From Kitasatospora terrestris (GTDB lineage: Bacteria; Actinomycetota; Actinomycetes; Streptomycetales; Streptomycetaceae): a stretch of DNA of 64,000 bases. Numbering within the stretch: the stretch's first letter is position 1; each line of letters opens with the position of its first letter. Shown one piece after another: positions 43,001-51,251 of this stretch. Position numbers and translations under genes: made by a program. The notes under the pieces were generated by a model. That model did no database searches. It was given only the letters and a program-made list of their open reading frames with translations, and was not told the origin of the DNA. The stretch is from the NCBI RefSeq assembly GCF_039542905.1, contig NZ_BAABIS010000001.1, forward strand, positions 6,262,001 to 6,326,000, given 5' to 3'.

Positions 43001-44193
43001 GGGGTGATCTCCCAGCGGTTGGCGGCGACGAACCCGGCGACGGCCGCGTCCGCCGCCTGCTGGTTCGGGCCGATCGCCCAGACCACGCCCAGGTAGTCGC
43101 GGTTGGTCCGGTAGTGCTCGTGGGTCTCGCCGACCGCGCGGGCGGGCCGGTAGGAGAGGGTGACGCCGTCGGCCTCGCTGTCGTACGGGCCGGGGGCGGC
43201 GGTGAGGGTGCCGGCCCGGTCGGCGAGGACCGCCTGGTTGCGGGCCCGGCGGTCGGTGCGCAGGCCGAGGTCGGCGGGCAGCCGCTCGCCGAGGTGGGCG
43301 CGCAGCACCAGTTCGAAGAGCGGGATGTCGAGGATCTTCGCCAGCATCAGGTCGCACTGGTCGCCGATGGCGCGGTAGTTGACCTCGATGAGCCGGGCCC
43401 GGCCGTCCGGCTGGACGACGAACTCGGTGTGGCAGGCGCCGAGTCCGACGCCGAGCGCGTCGAGCTGGGCGAGCACCTGCGCGGTGACGTCCTGCGGGTG
43501 GGCCGGGACGTAGGTGAGGACCTCCTCGATGAAGTCCGGCGGCGGGGAGATCCTGGTCCGGAAGCCGCCGAGGACGTGCCGGGTGTGCCCGTCCCCGAGG
43601 GTCTCCAGGGTGTGCAGCTCGCCGGCCAGGAACTCCTCCACCACCAGCGTGGCCCCCGCCCGCCGGGCGCGGATCTCCGCGCAGCGGCCGGCGAGTTCGG
43701 CGGCGTCGGCGACCAGCGAGACGTCCTCGCTGGCCACCCCCTCGCGCGGCTTGACCACGCAGGGGAAGGGCACATCCAGCCCGGCCGGGTCCGCGCCGGG
43801 CGGCAGCTCGGCGGAGCGGACCACGTCCAGGCCGGTCAGCGCCAGGTGGCGGCGCAGCAGGCCCTTGTCCTTGGCGCGCAGCGCGGCCTTCCAGTCCTTG
43901 GCGGGCAGCCCGAAGTACTCGGCGGCCAGCGCGGTCTGCGTCTGCAGGTGGTCGCTGTTGCTGAACACGGCGTCGGGGGCCGCCAGTTGCGAGACGGTAC
44001 TGATCACCGCGCGGAAGTCGCGGACCTCGCACTCGACCAGCTCCGGTCTGAACTCCCGGCCGGCGTAGGCCCGGCGGTGGTCCTCGACGCTGTCGGTCAG
44101 CACCGTGACGTCGAGGCCGAGCTTCGCCGCCGCCGGCAGGAAGCCGTCGGTGACCGAGTCGGTCGGGTTCAGGGCGAGCAGGTAGAGCCGCAT
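42997..44193 (-). CDS. ATP-grasp ligase in the siderophore operon
   Basis: 398 residues. An N-terminal Rossmann-like preATP domain (LYLLALNPTDSVTDGFLPAA) is followed by the ATP-grasp fold with PFPCVVKPREGVASEDV, LVVEEFLAGELHTLETL and the metal-binding FVVQPDGRARLIEVNYRAIGDQ (E-x-N). This is the biotin-carboxylase-like/carboxylate-amine ligase branch, which joins a carboxylate to an amine through an acyl phosphate. It is a second bond-forming chemistry in a locus that already has two NIS synthetases. The stop overlaps the next synthetase start (GTGA), so it is a true member of the operon. Confidence 0.87.
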   Translation of the reverse strand: MRLYLLALNPTDSVTDGFLPAAAKLGLDVTVLTDSVEDHRRAYAGREFRPELVECEVRDFRAVISTVSQLAAPDAVFSNSDHLQTQTALAAEYFGLPAKDWKAALRAKDKGLLRRHLALTGLDVVRSAELPPGADPAGLDVPFPCVVKPREGVASEDVSLVADAAELAGRCAEIRARRAGATLVVEEFLAGELHTLETLGDGHTRHVLGGFRTRISPPPDFIEEVLTYVPAHPQDVTAQVLAQLDALGVGLGACHTEFVVQPDGRARLIEVNYRAIGDQCDLMLAKILDIPLFELVLRAHLGERLPADLGLRTDRRARNQAVLADRAGTLTAAPGPYDSEADGVTLSYRPARAVGETHEHYRTNRDYLGVVWAIGPNQQAADAAVAGFVAANRWEITP

Positions 44194-44231
44194 GGTGATC
44201 AGTCCCCGGTACGAGTGGTGGAGGTGGAGGG

Positions 44232-45227
44232 TTACTTGGGCGCGTCGACGCCGGCGGCCTTGGCGATGTCCTTGAGCATCTCGTCGGCGGCCTGCACCCC
44301 GATGCCGGACATCCAGATCTCGTCCGGCACGGTGAAGACCTTGCTGTTCTTCACCGCGTTCAGGCCCTGCCAGACGGCGGTCTGCTGGACCTCGGCCTGC
44401 TTGGTCTTGGACGGGTCGTCGGAGGTGGTGACGAACACCAGGTCGGCATCGGCCTGGTTGATCTGCTCCGGGCTGACCTCCAGCATCGCCTTGTCCACGT
44501 CCGGGGCCTGGATCGCGCGGCCCATGCCGACGTCCTTCAGCACCACGCCGCTGAACGAGGCGTTCTGGTACAGCCGGGTCGGGCCGGCCACGAACCGGAC
44601 CACGGAGACGGTCGGCGCCTTGCCGGCGTACTTGGCCTTGACCGCCTCGCCGAGCTGGGCGGCGCGGGCCTCGTAGTCGGCCAGCGCCTTCTTCGCCTCG
44701 GCCTCCTTGCCCAGCGCCTGCGCGTACAGCGCCAGGTTCTCCTTCCACGGCTGGCCGGTGGTCTCGGCCATCACGGTCGGGGCGATGGCGTTGAGCTTGT
44801 CGTACACCTTCTGGTGGCGGACCTTGGAGGTCAGGATCAGGTCCGGCTTGAGGGAGGCGATCAGCTCCAGGTTCGGCTCGGCCATCGGGCCGACGTCCTT
44901 GGTGCCGTCGATCTTGCCCTTGAGGTACGCCGGGAAGCCGCCCTCGGTCTTCAGGTGCGGGGCGACCGCGCCGACCGGGGTGATGCCGAGCAGGGTGACG
45001 TCGTCCAGCTCGCCCGAGTCCAGCACCACGACCTTCTTCGGCTGCGCCTTGATCTCGGCGGTGCCCATCGCGTGCTTGACGCTGCGCGGGAAGACCGCGG
45101 CGGAGTCGCCCGCCGCCCGGCTCGCGGCCGGCTTCGCGTCGGTGGTGCCCTCGCTGCCGCAGGCGGCCAGCAGGGTGGTGGAGAGCAGGGCGGCGAGCAC
45201 GGCGGCGGGGAGTCTGCGGTTGGTCAT
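44232..45227 (-). CDS. Iron-siderophore-binding lipoprotein (FecB/FhuD type)
   Basis: 331 residues. Signal peptide with lipobox LLAAC, then a class III binding-protein fold: KVVVLDSGELDDVTLLGITPVG, EPNLELIASLKPDLILTS, a long bridging helix (ALADYEARAAQLGEAVKAKY) and SPEQINQADADLVFVTT. It should recognise the ferric siderophore outside the membrane and deliver it to the FecCD-like permeases encoded just upstream. The gap of 38 bases to the ATP-grasp gene and 83 to the ATPase gene suggests it remains in the same transcript. Confidence 0.92.
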   Translation of the reverse strand: MTNRRLPAAVLAALLSTTLLAACGSEGTTDAKPAASRAAGDSAAVFPRSVKHAMGTAEIKAQPKKVVVLDSGELDDVTLLGITPVGAVAPHLKTEGGFPAYLKGKIDGTKDVGPMAEPNLELIASLKPDLILTSKVRHQKVYDKLNAIAPTVMAETTGQPWKENLALYAQALGKEAEAKKALADYEARAAQLGEAVKAKYAGKAPTVSVVRFVAGPTRLYQNASFSGVVLKDVGMGRAIQAPDVDKAMLEVSPEQINQADADLVFVTTSDDPSKTKQAEVQQTAVWQGLNAVKNSKVFTVPDEIWMSGIGVQAADEMLKDIAKAAGVDAPK

Positions 45228-45310
45228 GGTTCTGTCCTTGCGGGAGTGTTTTCGGGCAGGGTCGGGGCCGGCGGCGCGCGGGGGCACCGCCGGAAGCTCG
45301 GGAGGCGGGG

Positions 45311-46141
45311 TCAGCGGCGGGCCAGCGGCACGACCAGCGGGGTGCCGGTCTCGGGGTCGGGGATCACGCGGCAGGGGACCTGGAAGACCTGCTCGACCAG
45401 CTCGGCGGTGAGCACCTCGCCGGGCGGTCCGGCCGCGGCCGGCTCGCCGTCGCGGAGCACCACCAGGTGGTCGGCGTAGCGGGCGGCCTGGCCGAGGTCG
45501 TGCAGCACCATGACCACCGTCCGCCCGGCGTCCCGGTGCAGGTCGGTGACCAGGTCGAGGACGTCCAGCTGGTGCCGCAGGTCCAGGAAGGTGGTCGGCT
45601 CGTCGAGCAGCAGCAGGTCGGTGTCCTGGGCCAGGGCCAGGGCGATCCAGGCGCGCTGGCGCTGGCCGCCGGAGAGCTGGTCCACCGGGCGGTCGCGCAG
45701 CGCGTCGGTGCCGGTCCGGCGCAGCGCCTCCTCCACGGCCGCCTGGTCGGTGGCCGACCAGGGGGTGAGCATCCGCTGGTGCGGGTAGCGGCCGAGCCTG
45801 ACCAGCGCCTCCACGGTGACCGCCTCCGGGGTGACCGGCTGCTGCGGCAGCAGACCCATCCGGCGGGCCAGTGCCCGGGCGGGCATCCGGTGGATGTCGG
45901 CGCCGTCCAGGGTGACCGTACCGGCCGCCGGGTCCAGCAGCCGGACCAGACCGCGCAGCAGGGTCGACTTGCCGCACGCGTTGGGGCCGACGATCGCGGT
46001 GACCGCGCCGCCCGGCAGCTCCAGGTCCAGGCCGCGGACGACCGGGCGGTCGCCGTACCGCAGGTGCAGGCCGTGCGCGGCCAGCCGTCCGGTGCCGGCC
46101 GAGGGGCCGGCGGCGGTGGCGGCGGTGCTGGCGGTGGTCAT
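45311..46141 (-). CDS. Iron-siderophore ABC transporter ATP-binding protein (FepC/FecE type)
   Basis: 276 residues. Walker A GPNACGKSTLL, signature LSGGQRQRAWIALAL, Walker B LLLLDEPTTFLD and switch VLHDLGQAARY are all intact and in the form typical of iron-siderophore importers. A 25-residue Ala/Thr-rich N-terminus precedes the domain. Its ATG at 46141 shares one base with the permease stop (TGATG), so translation is coupled. It powers the FecCD-like permease pair. Confidence 0.93.
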   Translation of the reverse strand: MTTASTAATAAGPSAGTGRLAAHGLHLRYGDRPVVRGLDLELPGGAVTAIVGPNACGKSTLLRGLVRLLDPAAGTVTLDGADIHRMPARALARRMGLLPQQPVTPEAVTVEALVRLGRYPHQRMLTPWSATDQAAVEEALRRTGTDALRDRPVDQLSGGQRQRAWIALALAQDTDLLLLDEPTTFLDLRHQLDVLDLVTDLHRDAGRTVVMVLHDLGQAARYADHLVVLRDGEPAAAGPPGEVLTAELVEQVFQVPCRVIPDPETGTPLVVPLARR

Positions 46142-47214
46142 CAGGAACTCCTCTGCGGCAGTCGGCCCTGGCGGATCATCAGCACCAGCAGCCAGGGGGC
46201 ACCGAGCGTCGCGGTGACGGCGCCGACCGGCAGGCCGTGCACCGGCAGCACGTGCAGGACGAGGTGGTCGGCGGCCAGCAGCAGCAGCGAGCCGGTCAGC
46301 GCGGTGAGCGCCAGCGTCGCCGGGGTCGGCGGGCCCGCCAGCAGCCGCGTCAGGTGCGGCACCGCCAGCGCCACGAACGCGACCGGCCCGGTCAGCGCGG
46401 CGGCCAGCGAGGCCAGCACCACGGCGAGCAGCAGCAGGCCGAGGCGGTTGCGGTGCGGGTCCAGGCCCAGGCCGCCGGCCGAGTCGTCGCCCAGGTCCAG
46501 CACCGCGACCCGGCGGTTCAGCAGGAACACCGCGGCCACCGCGACGGCGATCGCGCCGCCCGCCGCCCACACCTCGGGCCAGGTCCGGCCGTACAGCGAG
46601 CCGGTGGTCCACTGCAGCGCCTGGCCGGCCAGCTCCGCCGGGAAGCGGACGATCATCAGGTTGACGGCCGCCGCCAGCCCCGCCTGCACCGCCAGGCCCA
46701 CCAGCACCAGCCGGGTCACCGCCATCCGCGAGCGCCAGGCGAACGCGCCGAGCAGCGCGGCGGCGAGCAGCCCGCCGCCGAGCGCCGCCAGCGGGGTGAG
46801 CGCCTGCGGGGCGCCGGTGGCCAGCAGCAGCACCGCCCCGAACGAGGCGCCGCCGGTGACGCCGATGACGTCCGGCGAGGCCAGCGGGTTGCGGAACAAC
46901 CGCTGCAGCAGCGAACCCGCCACCGCCAGCCCGGCGCCCGCGATCAGCGCCGACAGCACCCGCGGCGCGCGGAACTCCCGCACCACCAGCACGTCGCCGT
47001 CCGCGCCGAAGCCGAACAGCGCGCGCAGCGCGTCCGGCAGCGGGATCCGCACCTGGCCGGTGGAGAGCGCCAGGCCGGTCATCAGCACCAGCAGGACGGC
47101 GGCGCCGGCGGCCAGCAGCAGGCTGCGGCGGCGCGCACGGGCGAGCGCACCGGAGCCGGGCCGCGCCGCGACCTGCTTCGCGACCTGCTCCTCGACCGGC
47201 GTGGACGGGCTCAC
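46141..47214 (-). CDS. FecCD-family iron-siderophore permease (second subunit)
   Basis: 357 residues from a GTG. About nine to ten helices are visible, with FRNPLASPDVIGVTGGASFGAVLLL, the family hallmark, and GPVAFVALAVPHLTRLL, the coupling region to the ATPase. It forms a heterodimer with the product of the preceding gene, to which it is coupled by a GTGA overlap. The N-terminal 30 residues are cytoplasmic and charged. Confidence 0.93.
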   Translation of the reverse strand: MSPSTPVEEQVAKQVAARPGSGALARARRRSLLLAAGAAVLLVLMTGLALSTGQVRIPLPDALRALFGFGADGDVLVVREFRAPRVLSALIAGAGLAVAGSLLQRLFRNPLASPDVIGVTGGASFGAVLLLATGAPQALTPLAALGGGLLAAALLGAFAWRSRMAVTRLVLVGLAVQAGLAAAVNLMIVRFPAELAGQALQWTTGSLYGRTWPEVWAAGGAIAVAVAAVFLLNRRVAVLDLGDDSAGGLGLDPHRNRLGLLLLAVVLASLAAALTGPVAFVALAVPHLTRLLAGPPTPATLALTALTGSLLLLAADHLVLHVLPVHGLPVGAVTATLGAPWLLVLMIRQGRLPQRSS

Positions 47215-48245
47215 CGGGACGTCACCTTCCGTGCCAGCACCGCGAGCAGCGGGGCGCCGAGGAACGCGGTGACGATCCCGACCTCGATCTCGGACGGGCG
47301 CACCACCAGCCGGCCCAGCACGTCGGCCGTCAGCAGCAGCACCGGACCGGCGATCAGACAGCCCGGCACCAGCACCCGGTGGTCGTTGCCCAGCAGCGGA
47401 CGGACCAGGTGCGGCGCCGCCAGGCCGATGAACGCCACCGGGCCGGCCACCGCGACCGAACCGGCCGCCAGCAGCACCACCGCCAGACCGCCCAGCACCC
47501 GGATCCGGGCCACCGGGACGCCGAGCGCCTGCGCGGTCTCGTCGCCCAGCGCCAGCGCGTTGAGCGCGGGGGAGACCAGGAGGGCCAGCACGATCCCGAC
47601 CGCGATCAGCGGCAGCACCTGGTAGAGCGCGTCCAGGCTGCGCCCGCTGATCGAACCGGCCAGCCAGAAGCGCGCCTCGTCCAGGGTGCGGCGGCTGGCC
47701 AGCATCAGCGCCGAGGTCCAGGACGCCAGCACCGCGGACAGCACGGTGCCGCCGAGCGCCAGGCGCACCGGGTCCAGGTCGCCCGAGCGCCGGGCCATGC
47801 CGTACGCGAGCAGGGCGGCGCCGGCCGCACCGGCGACCGCGAACCAGACGAACTCCAGCGGGTGGGTGAGGCCCAGCGCGAAGATCGCGGCGACCACCGC
47901 GAAGCTCGCCCCGGCGTTGATCCCCAGCGTGGTCGGCGAGGCCAGCGGATTGCGGGTCACACCCTGGGCGACCGCCCCGGCCGCGCCGAGCGCGGCCCCG
48001 ACGGTCACCCCGATGACGGTCCGCGGCACGCGCAGTCCGACCACCACGTCGGCGTCGCCGCCGTGCGCCGTACCGGACAGGGCGTCAACCACCGCGGCGA
48101 GCGGGATGGATCGCGATCCGAGGGCGAGGCTGAGCGCCGCGCACAGCACGAGCACGCCGACGCCGGCGACCAGCAGCAGGGGCCGCCGAGTCGCCGGGAG
48201 CCGAGGTGCCGGGGCCGCGGGCGCCGGTGGTTCGGTTCTGAGCAC
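47211..48245 (-). CDS. FecCD-family iron-siderophore permease (first subunit)
   Basis: 344 residues from a GTG at 48245. Family features TRNPLASPTTLGINAGASFAVV and GPVAFIGLAAPHLVRPLLGNDHR are present along with nine to ten helices. It is the first gene of the nine-gene iron-uptake and siderophore operon that runs to 37169. An iron box lies 10 bases upstream of the start. Confidence 0.93.
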   Translation of the reverse strand: MLRTEPPAPAAPAPRLPATRRPLLLVAGVGVLVLCAALSLALGSRSIPLAAVVDALSGTAHGGDADVVVGLRVPRTVIGVTVGAALGAAGAVAQGVTRNPLASPTTLGINAGASFAVVAAIFALGLTHPLEFVWFAVAGAAGAALLAYGMARRSGDLDPVRLALGGTVLSAVLASWTSALMLASRRTLDEARFWLAGSISGRSLDALYQVLPLIAVGIVLALLVSPALNALALGDETAQALGVPVARIRVLGGLAVVLLAAGSVAVAGPVAFIGLAAPHLVRPLLGNDHRVLVPGCLIAGPVLLLTADVLGRLVVRPSEIEVGIVTAFLGAPLLAVLARKVTSR

Positions 48246-48255
48246 GAGATCAAAG

Positions 48256-48274
48256 TTTGGTGAGGCTTGCCTTA
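48256..48274 (-). promoter_or_regulatory. Iron box upstream of the siderophore transport/biosynthesis operon
   Basis: The 19-base stretch beginning TTTGGTGAGGCTTGCC matches about 15 of the 18 defined positions of the iron box consensus TTAGGTTAGGCTNACCTAA. It lies 10 bases upstream of the first permease GTG. DmdR1/IdeR binding here would shut off the nine-gene operon in iron-replete cells. Confidence 0.75.
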
Positions 48275-48301
48275 ATTAGTCAAGCCCGGGGCGGCTGTGT
48301 G

Positions 48302-48320
48302 TAAGGTGAGCCTCACCTCA
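48302..48320 (+). promoter_or_regulatory. Iron box upstream of the FhuF-like reductase gene
   Basis: TAAGGTGAGCCTCACCTCA contains the perfect inverted repeat GGTGAG-C-CTCACC and fits the iron box with four mismatches. It lies 19 bases upstream of the ATG at 48340. With the box at 48256 it makes the divergent promoter iron-responsive in both directions. Confidence 0.75.
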
Positions 48321-48339
48321 GCCTTCCCAGGGGGTCACC

Positions 48340-49071
48340 ATGCTCCACCTGCCCGCCAGGCATGCGCGGACGACCGACAAGCTGGCCGGAACGTACCGTC
48401 AGCTTGGCCTGATCTGCCCGGTGCTGACGGTAGCGACGGTCGACGAGGCCCCGGCGGACGGTCAGGACTGGATCCCCGCCGACCGGCTCGCCTCCGCCGT
48501 CGACCGCCTCGTCGACGGCGAGAGCGCCCGCATCCGCGCCCGCCACGGCGCCGCCCCGCGGCCCCACGTCGCCGCCTCCCGGCTGCTCCACCACTACCTG
48601 TGGACCAGCTCGCTGCTGATCAGCGGCGTCTGGTACCTGGAGCGCCGGGTCCCGGTGCTGCCCGCCCGTGACCTGTGGATCGCCGCGGAGAGCGGCGACT
48701 TCGCGCTGCGCCCCGGCGCCTGGGAGCTCGGCGACGAGGCCGACGTGCGCGACGCGGTCGCCGCGCACGTCGGGCCCGTCCTCGCCGCCTTCCAGCCGTA
48801 CGTCCGCCGCGGCCCGCGCGCCCTGTGGGGCATGGCCACCGACGACCTGGTCTCCGGCATCTGGTACCTCGGCCGGATGCTCGACCAGGAGGACCGCGCC
48901 GTCGCCGTGGCCACCGCCCTCGTCCCCGCCGGCACCCCGCCCTGGACCGGCCCCGCGGGCTTCCGCCGCGAGGACGGCGCCTGGACCCGTACCCGCCAGG
49001 GCTGCTGCCTCTACTACGCGGTCGACCCGGCCAACCCCTGCGGCACCTGCCCCCGGCGGACGGCCGCCTGA
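48340..49071 (+). CDS. FhuF-like [2Fe-2S] ferric-siderophore reductase
   Basis: 243 residues. The C-terminus carries Cys222-Cys223, Cys234 and Cys237 (C-C-x10-C-x2-C), the unusual [2Fe-2S] ligand pattern of FhuF, which reduces ferric iron in imported siderophores so that it is released in the cytoplasm. SRLLHHYLWTSSLLISGVWYLERR and DDLVSGIWYLGRML are also typical of the streptomycete version. The gene is divergent from the siderophore operon, with an iron box on each side, and completes the uptake cycle. Confidence 0.9.
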   Translation: MLHLPARHARTTDKLAGTYRQLGLICPVLTVATVDEAPADGQDWIPADRLASAVDRLVDGESARIRARHGAAPRPHVAASRLLHHYLWTSSLLISGVWYLERRVPVLPARDLWIAAESGDFALRPGAWELGDEADVRDAVAAHVGPVLAAFQPYVRRGPRALWGMATDDLVSGIWYLGRMLDQEDRAVAVATALVPAGTPPWTGPAGFRREDGAWTRTRQGCCLYYAVDPANPCGTCPRRTAA

Positions 49072-49075
49072 CGCC

Positions 49076-49960
49076 TCAGCCGCGGCGCGACAGGGCGACG
49101 CCCGCCAGGCACAGCGCACCGCCCGCGAACGCCAGCGGCCGCGGCAGCTCGCCCAGCACCGCCCAGGACATCAGCACCACCAGCGCCGGCACCGCGTACG
49201 TGGTCGCCCCCAGCTTCGCCGCGCTGGTCCGCGCCAGCGCGTACGCCCACGCCGTGAACGCGAGCGCCGTCGGGAACAGCCCCAGGTAGAGCACGTTCAG
49301 CCCGGCGTCCAGCGGGGCCGCCGCCAGCTGCGACACCAGCTGCGGCGCGAACGGCAGGCACACCACCGCGCCCGTCGCACAGCTGAACGCCGTGACCTGC
49401 AGCGGACTCGCGTGCCGCAGCGCCGGCTTCTGCAGCACCACCCCCGCCGCGTACGTCACCGCGGCCAGCACGCACAGCAGGATCCCGCCGACCGAGCCGC
49501 CCCCGCCGCCGGACATCGACACGCCGACCACCAGCGCGCCCGCGAAGGACACCGCGAGCCCGCCGACCAGCCTGCGCGGCAGCCCTTCGTGCAGCAGCCG
49601 GCTGCTCAGCAGCGCGATCAGCACCGGCCCGAGCGCCACCACCATCGCCGCCGTCCCGGCGTCGACCAGCCGCTCGCCCCAGTGGATCGCCACCGTGTAC
49701 AGCCCGAACCACAGCACCCCGGAGGCGACGATCCCCGGCCACGCCGCCTTCGGCGGCAGCCCCTCGCGCCGGTACAGCAGCAGCGCCAGCAGCACCACCG
49801 AGCCGGTCGCCAGCCGCCCCAACGACAGGGCGCCGGGCCCGAAGTGGTCGGCCGCGCTGCGAATCGAGACGAACGCCGAGGCCCACAGCACCACGGTGGT
49901 GGCCGTCGCCGCGAGCGCCTTCCCGTCCGGCCGGGTCGCGGCCGCAGGTGAGAGATCCAT
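49076..49960 (-). CDS. EamA-family (DMT superfamily) transporter
   Basis: 294 residues with ten predicted helices in two EamA repeats (first ending around residue 140, second starting with GGILLCVLAAVTYAAGVVLQKPAL). Members export metabolites such as amino acids; the substrate here is unknown. The gene is convergent with the FhuF-like gene, four bases apart. No promoter or operon partner was recognised. Confidence 0.87.
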   Translation of the reverse strand: MDLSPAAATRPDGKALAATATTVVLWASAFVSIRSAADHFGPGALSLGRLATGSVVLLALLLYRREGLPPKAAWPGIVASGVLWFGLYTVAIHWGERLVDAGTAAMVVALGPVLIALLSSRLLHEGLPRRLVGGLAVSFAGALVVGVSMSGGGGGSVGGILLCVLAAVTYAAGVVLQKPALRHASPLQVTAFSCATGAVVCLPFAPQLVSQLAAAPLDAGLNVLYLGLFPTALAFTAWAYALARTSAAKLGATTYAVPALVVLMSWAVLGELPRPLAFAGGALCLAGVALSRRG

Positions 49961-50130
49961 CCCGTCAGGCTACGAGCCGCGCCCCGCACCGCAACCGGCT
50001 TTTCCCCGGTCCGGGGCGGCCGGCCGAGGGCTCCCCCCGGTGCCGGGGCCGATCCGGCGGGTGATAGGAATCTCCCCGTACCGCGCACGGCCGCCCCGGA
50101 CCCCGCCGTGTCCTGAACGAAGAGGTCGTC

Positions 50131-51192
50131 GTGCCGAAAGCCCGGATGCCGAAGCGGCGCGTCGCGATGCTCACGGCCGCAGGTCTGCTGATCGGAACCT
50201 GCGCCGCGGTGGCCGTCGCCGGGCCGTCGGACCACGACGGCGGCGCCGCCGCCGGGACCGCGCAGGCCGCCGCCCCGGCCGCCGACGGCACCGCCGTCGC
50301 CGCGTCCCCCACCGGGGAGGCCGCTCCCTCGCCGTCCGCGAGCGCGAGCGGGTCCGCCTCGGCGTCGGCGTCCGCGTCGGCCACGCCGTCGGGCAGCCCC
50401 ACCGGTGCGCGTCCCCCGTCCGCGGCGCCGTCCGGCGCGTCCCAGGTCCCGGCCGCCCCGGCGGCCCGCACCGACACGTCCCCCGTCTTCACCGGCCTCG
50501 CCTTCGACACCTGCACCGCACCCGCGCTGAGCGTGATGACCGCCTGGCACGGCACCTCGCCGTACGGAGCCGCGGCGGTCTACATCGGCGGCCGGAACCG
50601 GGGGTGCGCCCAGCCGCAGCTGACCGCGGGCTGGGTGAAGGCCGTCACCGCCGGCGGCTGGCGGCTGATCCCGCTGTACGTCGGCGCCCAGGCGCCCTGC
50701 CAGAGCGGCGCCGGCCCGTACCGGATCGACGCCGCGAACCCCGGCCCGCAGGGCACCGCGGACGGGCAGGACGCCGTGGCGAAGGCCGGCGCCCTCGGCA
50801 TGCGGGCCGGCGGCGCGATCTACCTGGACGTCGAGGCGTACAACGCCTCCGACGCCGCCTGCGGGCAGGCCGTCGTCGGCTACGTCCAGGGCTTCACCCG
50901 GGCACTGCGCCAGGCCGGCTACACCGCCGGGTTCTACGGGTACGCCTCCTCCAGCGCGGCCGGGATCGCCAAGGCCGTCGAGCAGCGGACCCCCGACCTG
51001 CCGGACGCCGTCTGGTACGCCAAGTACGACGGCGTCGCGGACACCACGTCGAGCTTCCCGTTCGGCGCCGGCCTGTGGAGCGGCCACCGGCGCGGCCACC
51101 AGTACGTGGTCAACCAGAAGGAGACGTACGGGGGTTCCGCGCTCACCGTGGACCGCGACGCCTGGGACGGCCCGGTCGCCGTGATCGGCTGA
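50131..51192 (+). CDS. Secreted DUF1906 (Rv2525c-like glycoside-hydrolase-fold) protein
   Basis: 353 residues from a GTG. A signal peptide (MLTAAGLLIGTCAAVAVA after a basic start) is followed by an Ala/Ser/Pro linker of about 85 residues with Ser-Ala repeats, and from residue 118 a TIM-barrel-like DUF1906 domain: GLAFDTCTAPALSVM, YGAAAVYIGG, LIPLYVGAQ, IYLDVEAYN (acidic candidates) and GFYGYASS. The fold resembles glycoside hydrolase family 25 relatives; a cell-wall role is suspected but unproven. It is a single gene with its own promoter region. Confidence 0.85.
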   Translation: MPKARMPKRRVAMLTAAGLLIGTCAAVAVAGPSDHDGGAAAGTAQAAAPAADGTAVAASPTGEAAPSPSASASGSASASASASATPSGSPTGARPPSAAPSGASQVPAAPAARTDTSPVFTGLAFDTCTAPALSVMTAWHGTSPYGAAAVYIGGRNRGCAQPQLTAGWVKAVTAGGWRLIPLYVGAQAPCQSGAGPYRIDAANPGPQGTADGQDAVAKAGALGMRAGGAIYLDVEAYNASDAACGQAVVGYVQGFTRALRQAGYTAGFYGYASSSAAGIAKAVEQRTPDLPDAVWYAKYDGVADTTSSFPFGAGLWSGHRRGHQYVVNQKETYGGSALTVDRDAWDGPVAVIG

Positions 51193-51251
51193 CCGCGGCA
51201 CCGGACCGCCGACGGGACCGGACAGCCGCCGGGACCGGACCACCGGGACCG

